From assembly GCA_024227565.1 (NCBI GenBank), contig JAAEUE010000218.1, positions 1 through 62,507 of the forward strand: a stretch of DNA of 62,507 nucleotides. The letters are read 5' to 3'. Shown one piece after another: positions 37,332 to 45,681 of this stretch (the first letter of the stretch is position 1; every line of letters begins with the position of its first letter). The notes under the pieces are model-generated. The model was given only the letters and a program-made list of their open reading frames with translations. It searched no databases and was not told the DNA's origin. The DNA comes from Alphaproteobacteria bacterium. GTDB lineage: Bacteria; Pseudomonadota; Alphaproteobacteria; Rhizobiales; CAJQND01. Both the position numbers and the translations under genes were made by a program.

Positions 37332-38381
37332 TCAGTAAAGCGCAACCGGATTGCCCGGTGAGCCGGTGCCGCCCTTGATTTTGAGGGGTGACCAGACGAA
37401 CAGGAACTCATAGGCCTTGTCTTCAACCAGTTGGGTCAAGTCCATGTTCTCCAGGTTCCAGATTCCGCGCCGGGTCTGCATTTGCAGATGGCATTCGAAC
37501 GGCTTGTCAGCGTTTTCGCCGGGAACCGCTTCCACCGCCCAGGTGTCCGCGCCGGTCAATATGATCTTCCGCTCAGCCATGTAGTTGCAAGCAGAAATGC
37601 CGAACCCCGGCTCGCCGGCATTGAACGCAGCCACGCGCTTCTTTTTCTCTGCTGCATCGTATTTGTCCCAGTCTTTGGGATGCCAAATATTGCCATGACC
37701 GGTGTGCAGGAACACGCAGTCGCCCTCGCCAATCGGCGCAATGCCCTGCCGCTTGACCATCTCTTTAATGTCGGCGTCGGTGATGATGCCCGGATCGCCT
37801 TTGCCTTTGGGAATCGCCAGGTCTCCGCCGCCGCGCAAGGCAACAGCGTCCAGCAATACACCTCTGCAGACAAACCCTTTGTGCGCCACGTGCTCCACAC
37901 CCAGATCGCCCATGCCGTAAGCCGACGCCGTTTTGCCGAGCATGCGGCCGTTGTAGAAGTACATGCCTTGTGAGGTTTTCACGCCAATATGGCCAGGACC
38001 GTCGAACTGGGTGCCGATTTGGCCGATTTCCGTGGCCAGATAATCGTCATTGTACATCAGCATGTGTTTGCCGAAGGGCCCTCCTGTGGGCTTGCCGGGA
38101 ATGGTTAGCCGCCAGCCGCGCGAGCCAAATGCCGGAGCATCGCCTGCATAGATCTTGCCCAATGTGGCCGTTTTGCCCTGTTTCACCAGACCCACCGCCT
38201 TCAACACGATCTCAGGAGTTGTCCGGTTCACCGCGCCAGCCTTGTCACCAGCACCCCACTCACTGGGTGCCCAAGATTCTTTGAACGGCGCGTCATTTGC
38301 TTCCTGCGCGCTCAACGTGCCGGCAAAGCCCGCTGTCATCGCAATCGCAGCTGCATATTTAAGTGTCTTGAGCAGTTTCAT
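37332..38381 (-). CDS. exported cyclase-family protein (second paralogue)
   Basis: A 349-residue periplasmic protein. The signal peptide (about 7-25, ending LSA) is followed by the cyclase domain: TPEIVLKAVGLVKQGKTATLG, TEIGQIGTQFDGPGHIG, CVFLHTGHGNIWHPKDW and ILTGADTWAVEAVPGE. As in its paralogue, the first histidine of the HxGTHxDxP motif is not conserved, so metal binding may be unusual. A strong ribosome-binding site (GGAGGTCGAGG) precedes the ATG. It has its own promoter divergent from the DMT gene. Confidence 0.85.
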   Translation of the reverse strand: MKLLKTLKYAAAIAMTAGFAGTLSAQEANDAPFKESWAPSEWGAGDKAGAVNRTTPEIVLKAVGLVKQGKTATLGKIYAGDAPAFGSRGWRLTIPGKPTGGPFGKHMLMYNDDYLATEIGQIGTQFDGPGHIGVKTSQGMYFYNGRMLGKTASAYGMGDLGVEHVAHKGFVCRGVLLDAVALRGGGDLAIPKGKGDPGIITDADIKEMVKRQGIAPIGEGDCVFLHTGHGNIWHPKDWDKYDAAEKKKRVAAFNAGEPGFGISACNYMAERKIILTGADTWAVEAVPGENADKPFECHLQMQTRRGIWNLENMDLTQLVEDKAYEFLFVWSPLKIKGGTGSPGNPVALY

Positions 38382-38493
38382 CCTCGACCTCCTTGTTTTG
38401 GTGCGCTGTGCTTACTTGGGGTAATCCTCTAACTATAGGTGCGCCCGGCGCAGTGAGTCACGTAGATTCCCAAACCACGAAGTTTCCGAGAAC

Positions 38494-38513
38494 AGTTCGG
38501 CTTTGAACGAACT
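38494..38513. promoter_or_regulatory. inverted repeat upstream of the DMT exporter
   Basis: AGTTCG-N8-CGAACT, a 6-bp inverted repeat centred about 42 bp before the DMT ATG in the divergent region with the cyclase gene. It has the shape of a dimeric repressor/activator site; the regulator is unknown. Confidence 0.35.
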
Positions 38514-38545
38514 ATTTTCGCCCCTTTCGATGCTAAAAGGCCTGC

Positions 38546-39433
38546 ATGACATCATCACAAATCAATCGGCCGCTGGAATTCTGCCTGCTGGCGCTGCTTG
38601 CCCTCTTTTGGGGCTCGTCCTATCTCTTCATCAAAGTGGCCCTGGAGAGTTTCCCGCCACTCACACTGATTGCCATGCGGGTCAGTCTGGCAGCCTTGCT
38701 TCTCTATATGGTTGCTCGTTGGAAAGGCCATCGCCTTCCGGCCGACCTGGCCATCTGGCGACAGTTGTTTGTGCAAAGTTTCTTTTTGTGTCTGGGCGGT
38801 TGGGCGGTTCTGGCCTGGGGCCAGCAGTTCATTGACAGCGGCCTTGCGGGCATCCTGAACTCCACATCCCCCATCTTCGTCTTCTTCATCACTGTGTTGT
38901 GGACACGCCATGAAGCGGTCAGCGGGCTCCGGCTGACCGGCGCTCTGCTGGGGCTGGCCGGCGTGGTGCTGATCATCGGCGTGGATGCATTGCGGGGCCT
39001 CGGCCAAGAGGTGGTTGGTCAGATTGCGGTTCTCTTCAGTGCAGTGCTTTACGCCGGATCGGCGATTTACGGTAAGCGCTTTTCTGGTTTGCCCAGCACC
39101 ATCACCGCCTCAGGCACGTTGATCTGTGCGTCCGCTGTGCTCATTCCGCTCAGCATGCTGGTTGATCGGCCCTGGATCCTCAATCCCTCAGCAGTGTCGA
39201 TAGGCGCAGCACTGGCCCTTTCGGTGATCAGCTCCTGCCTCGCCTTGCTTTTGTATTTCCGGCTTATCAACACGCTCGGCTCAATGGGCACGGCCAGCCA
39301 GGCCTATTTGCGGGTCGGGGTGAGTGTTCTGTTGGGTGTGGTTGTGCTCGGAGAACACATTCACTGGCCGGTGGCCTTGGGTTTGTTTGCGGTCGTGGCC
39401 GGCGTCATCGCGATTAATGCCCGGCCGCAGTAA
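38546..39433 (+). CDS. DMT-superfamily (EamA/RhaT) transporter
   Basis: A 295-residue protein with ten predicted helices arranged as two EamA repeats (about 6-135 and 150-290). Landmarks are LALFWGSSYLFIKVALESFPP at the start and LGSMGTASQAYLRVGVSVLLGVVVLGE near the end. Members export amino acids or metabolites. It has no obvious operon partner: the next gene is 81 bp away. Confidence 0.9.
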   Translation: MTSSQINRPLEFCLLALLALFWGSSYLFIKVALESFPPLTLIAMRVSLAALLLYMVARWKGHRLPADLAIWRQLFVQSFFLCLGGWAVLAWGQQFIDSGLAGILNSTSPIFVFFITVLWTRHEAVSGLRLTGALLGLAGVVLIIGVDALRGLGQEVVGQIAVLFSAVLYAGSAIYGKRFSGLPSTITASGTLICASAVLIPLSMLVDRPWILNPSAVSIGAALALSVISSCLALLLYFRLINTLGSMGTASQAYLRVGVSVLLGVVVLGEHIHWPVALGLFAVVAGVIAINARPQ

Positions 39434-39514
39434 TTTTAGAAAGGCGCTCTTGGATTGGTTTGATTTCTAGCCTAAGCAGAAGTCAACAACCAAAAGACCG
39501 TCCGGAGACGCCAG

Positions 39515-41761
39515 ATGCCTTATTCCGAATACCGCCCTGAGCTTATGGGCTCTGCCACGCTTGCCCCTTCCGGCGCCATTGAAGCGGGGTCGTGGCAGAC
39601 GTTCGAGCTGGTTTATACGGCTGGCAAATTTGGCATCGACGACACGGGCTCCCTGAAAATCGCCATGCGGTTTGCCACCGATTTCGGGCCCGTGCAGTTC
39701 GATGATCCTGCTGCTCCCGGCTACACAACCGCTGTGGCGTCCAACGGTGCTGTGCTCGATCTGCGCTGGGAATTCAAACGCAATATCCGGCCGTGGAGCC
39801 GGGCGCTCTATATCGGCGTTCAAAAACACTTCCTTGCCGAGGGCGACATCATCACCATACGCTTCGGCGACAAAAGCGGCGGCTCCAAAGGGGTTCGGGT
39901 GCAAACCTACTGCGAGCGGATCTTTGAGTTCCGGGTGTTTGTGGATGCGATAGCGACCTATGATTATGTGGCACTGCCGGAAAGCCCACATATCGACATC
40001 GTGCCGGGCCCCCCGGTCACATGGCGTGCGGTGCTGCCAACCCTGAAGTGCACCGGTGGCCCGTTTCGGCTATCCATCAAGGCTGAGGATGCCTGGGGCA
40101 ATCCCAGCAATCAGGTGAACCAAGCCGTACAGTTGGTGCCCTCCGTCCCGGTTCAAGGATTGCCTGCCCAGGCGCAATTTGAGCCCGGTGCGTTTGCGCT
40201 TGTGCTTGACGATCTCAAGCTTGATACGCCAGGCGAAGTGATGGTGCAGGTTCTGGACGGCACCGGTGGAGAGCTCTGCCGAACCAATACCTTATGCGTT
40301 CAAGACGATCCGCAATGGCTGCATTTCTGGGGCGACCTCCACGGCCAATCGAACGAAACGCTTGGAACCAACACCGCCGAAGAATACTTCCTGTTCGGGC
40401 GCGACAGGGCCTTTCTGGATGCCTGCTCCCACCAGGGCAACGACTTTCAGATGACGCAAGCGTTCTGGACCGACCTGAACGCGCTCACCGCCCGGCTCGA
40501 CGATCCAGGCCGCTTTGTCGCCATTCCGGGCTACGAATGGAGCGCTAACACGGCCATTGGTGGTGATCGCAACGTGTTCTACCGGCACGAAGGGCGCCCA
40601 ATGTACCGCTCATCCCACGCCCAGATCCCCGACCTTTCAGACGAGGAAACCGACGGCCACAATGCGCATGATCTGTTCGAACATCTGAAAGACGAAGACT
40701 GCGTCTGCTGGGCTCATTGCGGCGGCCGTTATGCCAACATCACTTATGCCCACGACGGGAAGCTGGAAGCCTCAGTTGAGGTGCATTCTTCCTGGGGCAC
40801 TTTCGAATGGCTGCTCCATGATGCCTTTTCCAAGAATTACCGGGTGGGCATTGTCTGCAATTCCGATGGCCACAAGGGCAGGGTAGGCGCAAGTTTCCCC
40901 GGCGCCAGCTTTTTCGGCGCCTATGGCGGACTGACGTGCTACTTGGCCAGCGAACTTAACCGCGACGGAATCTTCGAAGCCCTGCGTGCCCGGCGTCACT
41001 ACGGCACTACCGGTAACAGGATGTATCTTGATGTGCGGGCACAGATTGCAGGCGGTGCCAAGCGCTTTGAGCGAGACCCGGCCGAGTTTGGCGACGCCCC
41101 CAGCCAGGACGTGAGCGAACTTTTGGTGGGGGATATTGCCCAGGTTACCGACGATGAAGTTGAGTTCAGCGTCATCGCCATCGGTTCGGCTGCCATCGAG
41201 AAGATTGATGTGTTTGATGGAACCGACCATTTGATTACGCACCGCACCTATGGCGTTGATGATCTCGGCGCGCGGTTCCGTCTGACCTTCTCCGGCGCTG
41301 AGTACCGCGGCCGTTCGCGCACCACCACCTGGGATGGTGATCTTCAGATTGACGGCAATGAGATTGTGTCGGTGGAAATGTTCAACAATTGGAACCTGGA
41401 CCGGGGCATCCAAGAGCAGGGCGCAAAGACTGTCTCCTGGAAAGCGGTCACCTCGGGCAACTATTGTGGCATCGATTTCAACCTGAAAACTCCCGATAAG
41501 GGTGATGTCACAATTAACACCCCCCATGTGCGTGAAACGCTCGCAATAGCAGATCTTGGGGTTGAAGAAACCGTGGTAAGCGCTGGAGCGCTTGACCGTA
41601 AATTTGCCGTCCAACGGCTGCCGGATACCCTCGACGATTGTCGCGCGGAGTTTAAAATCATCTGTCCCATACGCGCCGAAGGCGACACACGGCTCTATGT
41701 CAGGGTGCAGCAAGTCGACGGCCACAGGGCGTGGACCAGTCCAATCTACCTTTTCCGGTAG
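39515..41761 (+). CDS. DUF3604-family protein with a PHP-like metallohydrolase domain
   Basis: A 748-residue protein I assign to DUF3604. The N-terminal half is a beta-rich domain. The central part starts with WLHFWGDLHGQSNETLGTNT (about 267-286), the metal-binding opening of a PHP-type fold. Further conserved clusters follow: SHQGNDFQ, FVAIPGYEWSANTAIGGDRNVFY, CVCWAHCGGRYANI, EVHSSWG and IVCNSDGHKGR. The acidic/His pattern suggests a two- or three-metal hydrolase. No signal peptide is seen. The real function of this family is not known; a phosphoesterase-like role is inference. Confidence 0.8.
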   Translation: MPYSEYRPELMGSATLAPSGAIEAGSWQTFELVYTAGKFGIDDTGSLKIAMRFATDFGPVQFDDPAAPGYTTAVASNGAVLDLRWEFKRNIRPWSRALYIGVQKHFLAEGDIITIRFGDKSGGSKGVRVQTYCERIFEFRVFVDAIATYDYVALPESPHIDIVPGPPVTWRAVLPTLKCTGGPFRLSIKAEDAWGNPSNQVNQAVQLVPSVPVQGLPAQAQFEPGAFALVLDDLKLDTPGEVMVQVLDGTGGELCRTNTLCVQDDPQWLHFWGDLHGQSNETLGTNTAEEYFLFGRDRAFLDACSHQGNDFQMTQAFWTDLNALTARLDDPGRFVAIPGYEWSANTAIGGDRNVFYRHEGRPMYRSSHAQIPDLSDEETDGHNAHDLFEHLKDEDCVCWAHCGGRYANITYAHDGKLEASVEVHSSWGTFEWLLHDAFSKNYRVGIVCNSDGHKGRVGASFPGASFFGAYGGLTCYLASELNRDGIFEALRARRHYGTTGNRMYLDVRAQIAGGAKRFERDPAEFGDAPSQDVSELLVGDIAQVTDDEVEFSVIAIGSAAIEKIDVFDGTDHLITHRTYGVDDLGARFRLTFSGAEYRGRSRTTTWDGDLQIDGNEIVSVEMFNNWNLDRGIQEQGAKTVSWKAVTSGNYCGIDFNLKTPDKGDVTINTPHVRETLAIADLGVEETVVSAGALDRKFAVQRLPDTLDDCRAEFKIICPIRAEGDTRLYVRVQQVDGHRAWTSPIYLFR

Positions 41762-41895
41762 GCAGTTCACCATGTGGAAACATTGGGCAGAGAAGCCCGA
41801 TTTCCGCAGACACTCCGCCGCAAACACGGTAGCCTTTTGCCAGGTCTTAGTGTGTGGGTCCCGAAGGCGTGATTTGACCTGCCGCTGCAAAATAT

Positions 41896-41919
41896 GTAAG
41901 TAATGCTTACCTAATTTTT
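41896..41919 (+). promoter_or_regulatory. dyad and T-run just upstream of the oxidoreductase gene
   Basis: GTAAG-TAATG-CTTAC (41896-41910) followed by CTAATTTTTT. The dyad could be an operator about 44 bp before the ATG. Its short arms and the T-run also allow a weak terminator or attenuator. I lean to an operator because no gene ends close upstream. Confidence 0.35.
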
Positions 41920-41946
41920 TGGACTCCAAGGAAGGCGCCCGTTTCC

Positions 41947-44900
41947 ATGGGACTTCAAGATCTAAAGATCGATGACAAATACGATCTCTCCAAAACCCGC
42001 ATTCTGACCAGCGGTGTGCAGGCGCTTGTGCGCCTCACCATGATGCAATCCGAGCGTGACCGCGCCGAAGGGCACAACACTGCGGGCTACGTGACCGGCT
42101 ATCGTGGCTCTCCCCTTGGCGGTGTGGACCAGCAATTTATGCGCGCCACCAAGCATCTGGAACCCTACAACGTTACGTTCCAGGCCGGTCTGAACGAAGA
42201 TTTGGCGGCAACCGCCATCTGGGGCGCTCAACAGGCGCAAATGCGCGGCGAGGGCGCCTATGATGGCGTGTTCTCGATTTGGTATGGCAAGGGCCCAGGA
42301 GTAGATCGTTGCGGAGACGTATTCCGCCATGCCAACGCGGCCGGCACCTCGCCTCTGGGCGGCGTTCTGGTGATGATGGGCGATGATCACGCGGCGGAAA
42401 GCTCCACCGTGCCCCATCAGAGCGAGTTTGCCCTGATGGACGCCATGATGCCGGTGCTCAACCCGTCCGGTGTTCAGGAGATTCTCGATTACGGCATTCT
42501 GGGCTTTGCCCTCTCACGCTATTCGGGGTGCTGGGTGGGCATTAAATGCGTCCACGACAATGTTGAATCCACCGCTATCGTCGACGGCAGCCGTGACCGG
42601 GTGAAGGTCAACATACCAACCGATTATGAAATGCCCGAAGGCGGGCTTAACATACGCTCCTGGGACGACCGGCACGAGCAAGAAGAGCGCACCCATACCC
42701 ATAAGCGGTTTGCCGCAACAGCTTTTGCTCGGGCCAACAACCTCAATGAGATCGTGCTCTCGGGTGGCCGGGTGCCAAGAATTGGCATTGCCACCACCGG
42801 CAAGTCCTACCTGGACGTGCGCCAGGCGCTGGATGAGTTGGGCATCGATGAAGTTGCGTCCTCGAAGATCGGCATTCGGGTTTTGAAGATCGGCATGGTC
42901 TGGCCGCTTGAGCCGGACATCATTGAGGAGTTCGTCAAAGGCCTCGATCTGGTGATCGTGGTGGAAGAAAAGCGCTCGCTCATTGAGACCCAAATCAAAG
43001 AGCAACTGTTCGGCCGCCACCGGGTGCCGCAGCTGATCGGCAAGCGCAATGAAAATGACGAGCACCTTTTCAAGGCTTTCGGCACGCTTGATCCCAACGA
43101 TATTGCCATTGCCCTTGGTGAACGGATTGGCGCGCGCCAGAAGAACGAGAAAATTGAAAAGGAACTGGAGCGTCTGAGGGCTGCCCAACGTTCCCTATCC
43201 AATCTGCATGAAGTGGCCACGCGCATTCCCTATTTCTGCGCCGGCTGCCCGCACAACTCGTCAACCATTGTGCCCGAGGGCGGCCGTGCCTATGCGGGCA
43301 TTGGCTGCCATTGGATGGCGCAGTATGTGCCCGAACGGAACACTGAAGGTTCAACCCACATGGGGGCCGAAGGAGCTAATTGGATCGGTGAGGCGCCGTT
43401 CTCGACCCGCAAACACGTGTTCCAGAACATTGGCGACGGCACCTACAACCATTCCGGCATTCTGGCGATCCGCGCGGCAGCCGCTGCCGGTGTGAACATG
43501 ACCTACAAGATCCTCTACAACGATGCGGTGGCCATGACCGGCGGTCAGGCTCATGAGGGCGGGTTGACGGTTCCGCAAATTGCCCAACAGGTAGCCGCAG
43601 AAGGCGCCCACCGCATTGTGGTGGTGACGGACGAGCCGGACAAGTATCCGGCAAGCACAGGCTTTCCACCTCACACTGCCATCCACCACCGCCGCGAGCT
43701 GGGCAAAGTTCAACGCGAGCTGATGGATGAAGAAGGCCTCACGGTACTGATCTACGATCAGACCTGCGCTGCAGAGAAGCGCCGCCGCCGCAAGCGCGGC
43801 ACATTCCCTGATCCAGCAAAGCGCATCATGATCAATGAACTGGTGTGCGAGGGCTGCGGCGACTGCGGCATCAAATCCAACTGTGTTGCCATTGCACCGG
43901 TGGAAACCGAGTTCGGCCGCAAGCGCAAGATCGACCAGTCTTCCTGCAACAAGGACTATTCCTGCGTGAACGGCTTCTGCCCAAGCTTTGTGAGCATTGA
44001 GGGCGGCGAGCTCATCAAGGGCCAAGAGCAGAAGACAACCATCGAAAGTCCCGTGTTTGAGGCTTTGCCCGAGCCGGAGCTTCCAAGCCTTGAGACCCCC
44101 TGGTCGATCCTGGTAACCGGGATCGGTGGCACGGGCGTGGTGACGGTTGGTCAGATCATCGCCATGGCGGCGAACCTGGAAGGCAAAGGCGCCGGCATTA
44201 TTGATATGGCCGGCCTGTCCCAGAAGAACGGCGCGGTTGTTTCGCACCTCAAAATCGCCGAGCGCCAAGAAGACATTTCCACCATCCGGGTTTCGGCCGG
44301 CGGGGCCGATCTTCTGCTTGGCTGCGATCTGGTGACCTCTGCTGCAGAACACAATCTGGCTGCTGCCGGCGAAGGCAAGACCCGCGCCGTGGTGAACGAC
44401 TATGAGACCATGCCGGCCATGTTCACCAATGATGCCGAATACAAATTGCCCGGTGATGAGCTTCGCATTTCGATTGAAGCCCGAATGGGGCAGGGCCGCA
44501 CCGACCTGATCAACGCCACGAAGATTGCAACGGCGCTGATAGGCGACAGCATTGCTTCAAACCTCTTTACGCTCGGCTATGCCTGGCAAAAGGGCTTGGT
44601 TCCCGTAACCTCAGAAGCCATCGAGCGGGCCATCACACTCAACAATGTAGCGGTTGAGATGAATTTGAAGGCCTTTGAGTGGGGCCGCCGCGCGGCCCAC
44701 GATCTGCCGGCTGTGGAGAAGATCATCGAACGGGCGGAAGAGGCCCAGCAGACTGCAATTACGCAAACCCATAACTTGTCGCAAACCCTGGAAGAAATGG
44801 TGGACCGGCGCGTTGAGTTCCTCACCGCCTACCAGGATGCGGCCTACGGGGAACGCTACCGCAAACTGGTCAACAATGTGCGCTCGGTGGAGGAGAACAT

Positions 44901-45453
44901 CAGTCCGCGCTCAAACGTCTTGGCCACTGCAGTGGCGCGCTACTATTTTAAACTGCTTGGGTACAAGGACGAATATGAAGTGGCCCGGCTATATACAGAC
45001 GGCGGTTTCACCGAACAGGTGAAGTCCCAGTTCAAGGGCGACTACACAGTGAAGGTTCATCTTGCGCCGCCGCTTTTGAGCCGACGGGATCCTGAAACCG
45101 GCCATCTGATCAAGCGCGAGTTTGGCCCGTGGATCATTGCGGCTTTTGGCTGGCTGGCAAAAATGAAACGGCTACGCGGCACGGCGCTCGATATCTTCGG
45201 GTACACCGGCGAGCGCAAGCAGGAACGCCAACTCATCAAGGATTATGAAGCTACCGTAGCGCGCCTTTTAGGCAAGCTTTCGGTTGCAAACCTCGATTTG
45301 GCGGCAGAAATTGCTGCGATGCCGGAACACATTCGCGGCTATGGCCACATCAAAGAGCGCCACATCACAGAGGCAAAGGCCAGGGAGGCCGAGCTTTTGG
45401 CGGCCTATGAGGCCGGCCGCACATCAGCTCCTGCCGCACTGGCTGCTGAATAG
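41947..45453 (+). CDS. fused indolepyruvate:ferredoxin oxidoreductase family protein
   Basis: A 1168-residue fusion of alpha (TPP/ferredoxin) and gamma parts of 2-oxoacid:ferredoxin oxidoreductase. In order: N-terminal pyrimidine-binding part (GYVTGYRGSPLGGVDQQF); TPP-pyrophosphate motif GDGTYNHSGILAIRAAAAAG with ILYNDAVAMTGGQ; an iron-sulfur stretch CEGCGDCGIKSNC plus later cysteines; and a C-terminal gamma-type catalytic domain opening ITGIGGTGVVTVGQII (written VTGIGGTGVV). It decarboxylates aryl-pyruvates to aryl-acetyl-CoA. It heads a run with an acyl-CoA ligase and an ABC importer, pointing to an aromatic amino acid or arylacetate pathway (inference). Confidence 0.92.
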   Translation: MGLQDLKIDDKYDLSKTRILTSGVQALVRLTMMQSERDRAEGHNTAGYVTGYRGSPLGGVDQQFMRATKHLEPYNVTFQAGLNEDLAATAIWGAQQAQMRGEGAYDGVFSIWYGKGPGVDRCGDVFRHANAAGTSPLGGVLVMMGDDHAAESSTVPHQSEFALMDAMMPVLNPSGVQEILDYGILGFALSRYSGCWVGIKCVHDNVESTAIVDGSRDRVKVNIPTDYEMPEGGLNIRSWDDRHEQEERTHTHKRFAATAFARANNLNEIVLSGGRVPRIGIATTGKSYLDVRQALDELGIDEVASSKIGIRVLKIGMVWPLEPDIIEEFVKGLDLVIVVEEKRSLIETQIKEQLFGRHRVPQLIGKRNENDEHLFKAFGTLDPNDIAIALGERIGARQKNEKIEKELERLRAAQRSLSNLHEVATRIPYFCAGCPHNSSTIVPEGGRAYAGIGCHWMAQYVPERNTEGSTHMGAEGANWIGEAPFSTRKHVFQNIGDGTYNHSGILAIRAAAAAGVNMTYKILYNDAVAMTGGQAHEGGLTVPQIAQQVAAEGAHRIVVVTDEPDKYPASTGFPPHTAIHHRRELGKVQRELMDEEGLTVLIYDQTCAAEKRRRRKRGTFPDPAKRIMINELVCEGCGDCGIKSNCVAIAPVETEFGRKRKIDQSSCNKDYSCVNGFCPSFVSIEGGELIKGQEQKTTIESPVFEALPEPELPSLETPWSILVTGIGGTGVVTVGQIIAMAANLEGKGAGIIDMAGLSQKNGAVVSHLKIAERQEDISTIRVSAGGADLLLGCDLVTSAAEHNLAAAGEGKTRAVVNDYETMPAMFTNDAEYKLPGDELRISIEARMGQGRTDLINATKIATALIGDSIASNLFTLGYAWQKGLVPVTSEAIERAITLNNVAVEMNLKAFEWGRRAAHDLPAVEKIIERAEEAQQTAITQTHNLSQTLEEMVDRRVEFLTAYQDAAYGERYRKLVNNVRSVEENISPRSNVLATAVARYYFKLLGYKDEYEVARLYTDGGFTEQVKSQFKGDYTVKVHLAPPLLSRRDPETGHLIKREFGPWIIAAFGWLAKMKRLRGTALDIFGYTGERKQERQLIKDYEATVARLLGKLSVANLDLAAEIAAMPEHIRGYGHIKERHITEAKAREAELLAAYEAGRTSAPAALAAE

Positions 45454-45681
45454 CTGCTCTCGGTGTTACACGAATTGGTGTCTGCGGCCAAAAAAACCTG
45501 TGCAATTGGTCCACGTATCGCTAAAACAGCGCGGTCTAATCCAAAGTAGTGGATATGATGGGCTGATATCGTGATACAAGCTTTGGCCAGTAAGCATAAA
45601 AAACGTATCGCCGAAATCAGCTGGTTGAGGTGCCGTACTGGCTTTTGAAGAAGGGCCAGGCGACAAGGGAGGGACTGAGTT
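45454..45681. other. gap between oxidoreductase and ligase genes
   Basis: This 228-bp stretch has no gene. An ACAC-GAATTG-GTGT dyad at the left and TATC/GATA words are present but not convincing as sites. It probably carries the promoter of the ligase-ABC run. Confidence 0.4.
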
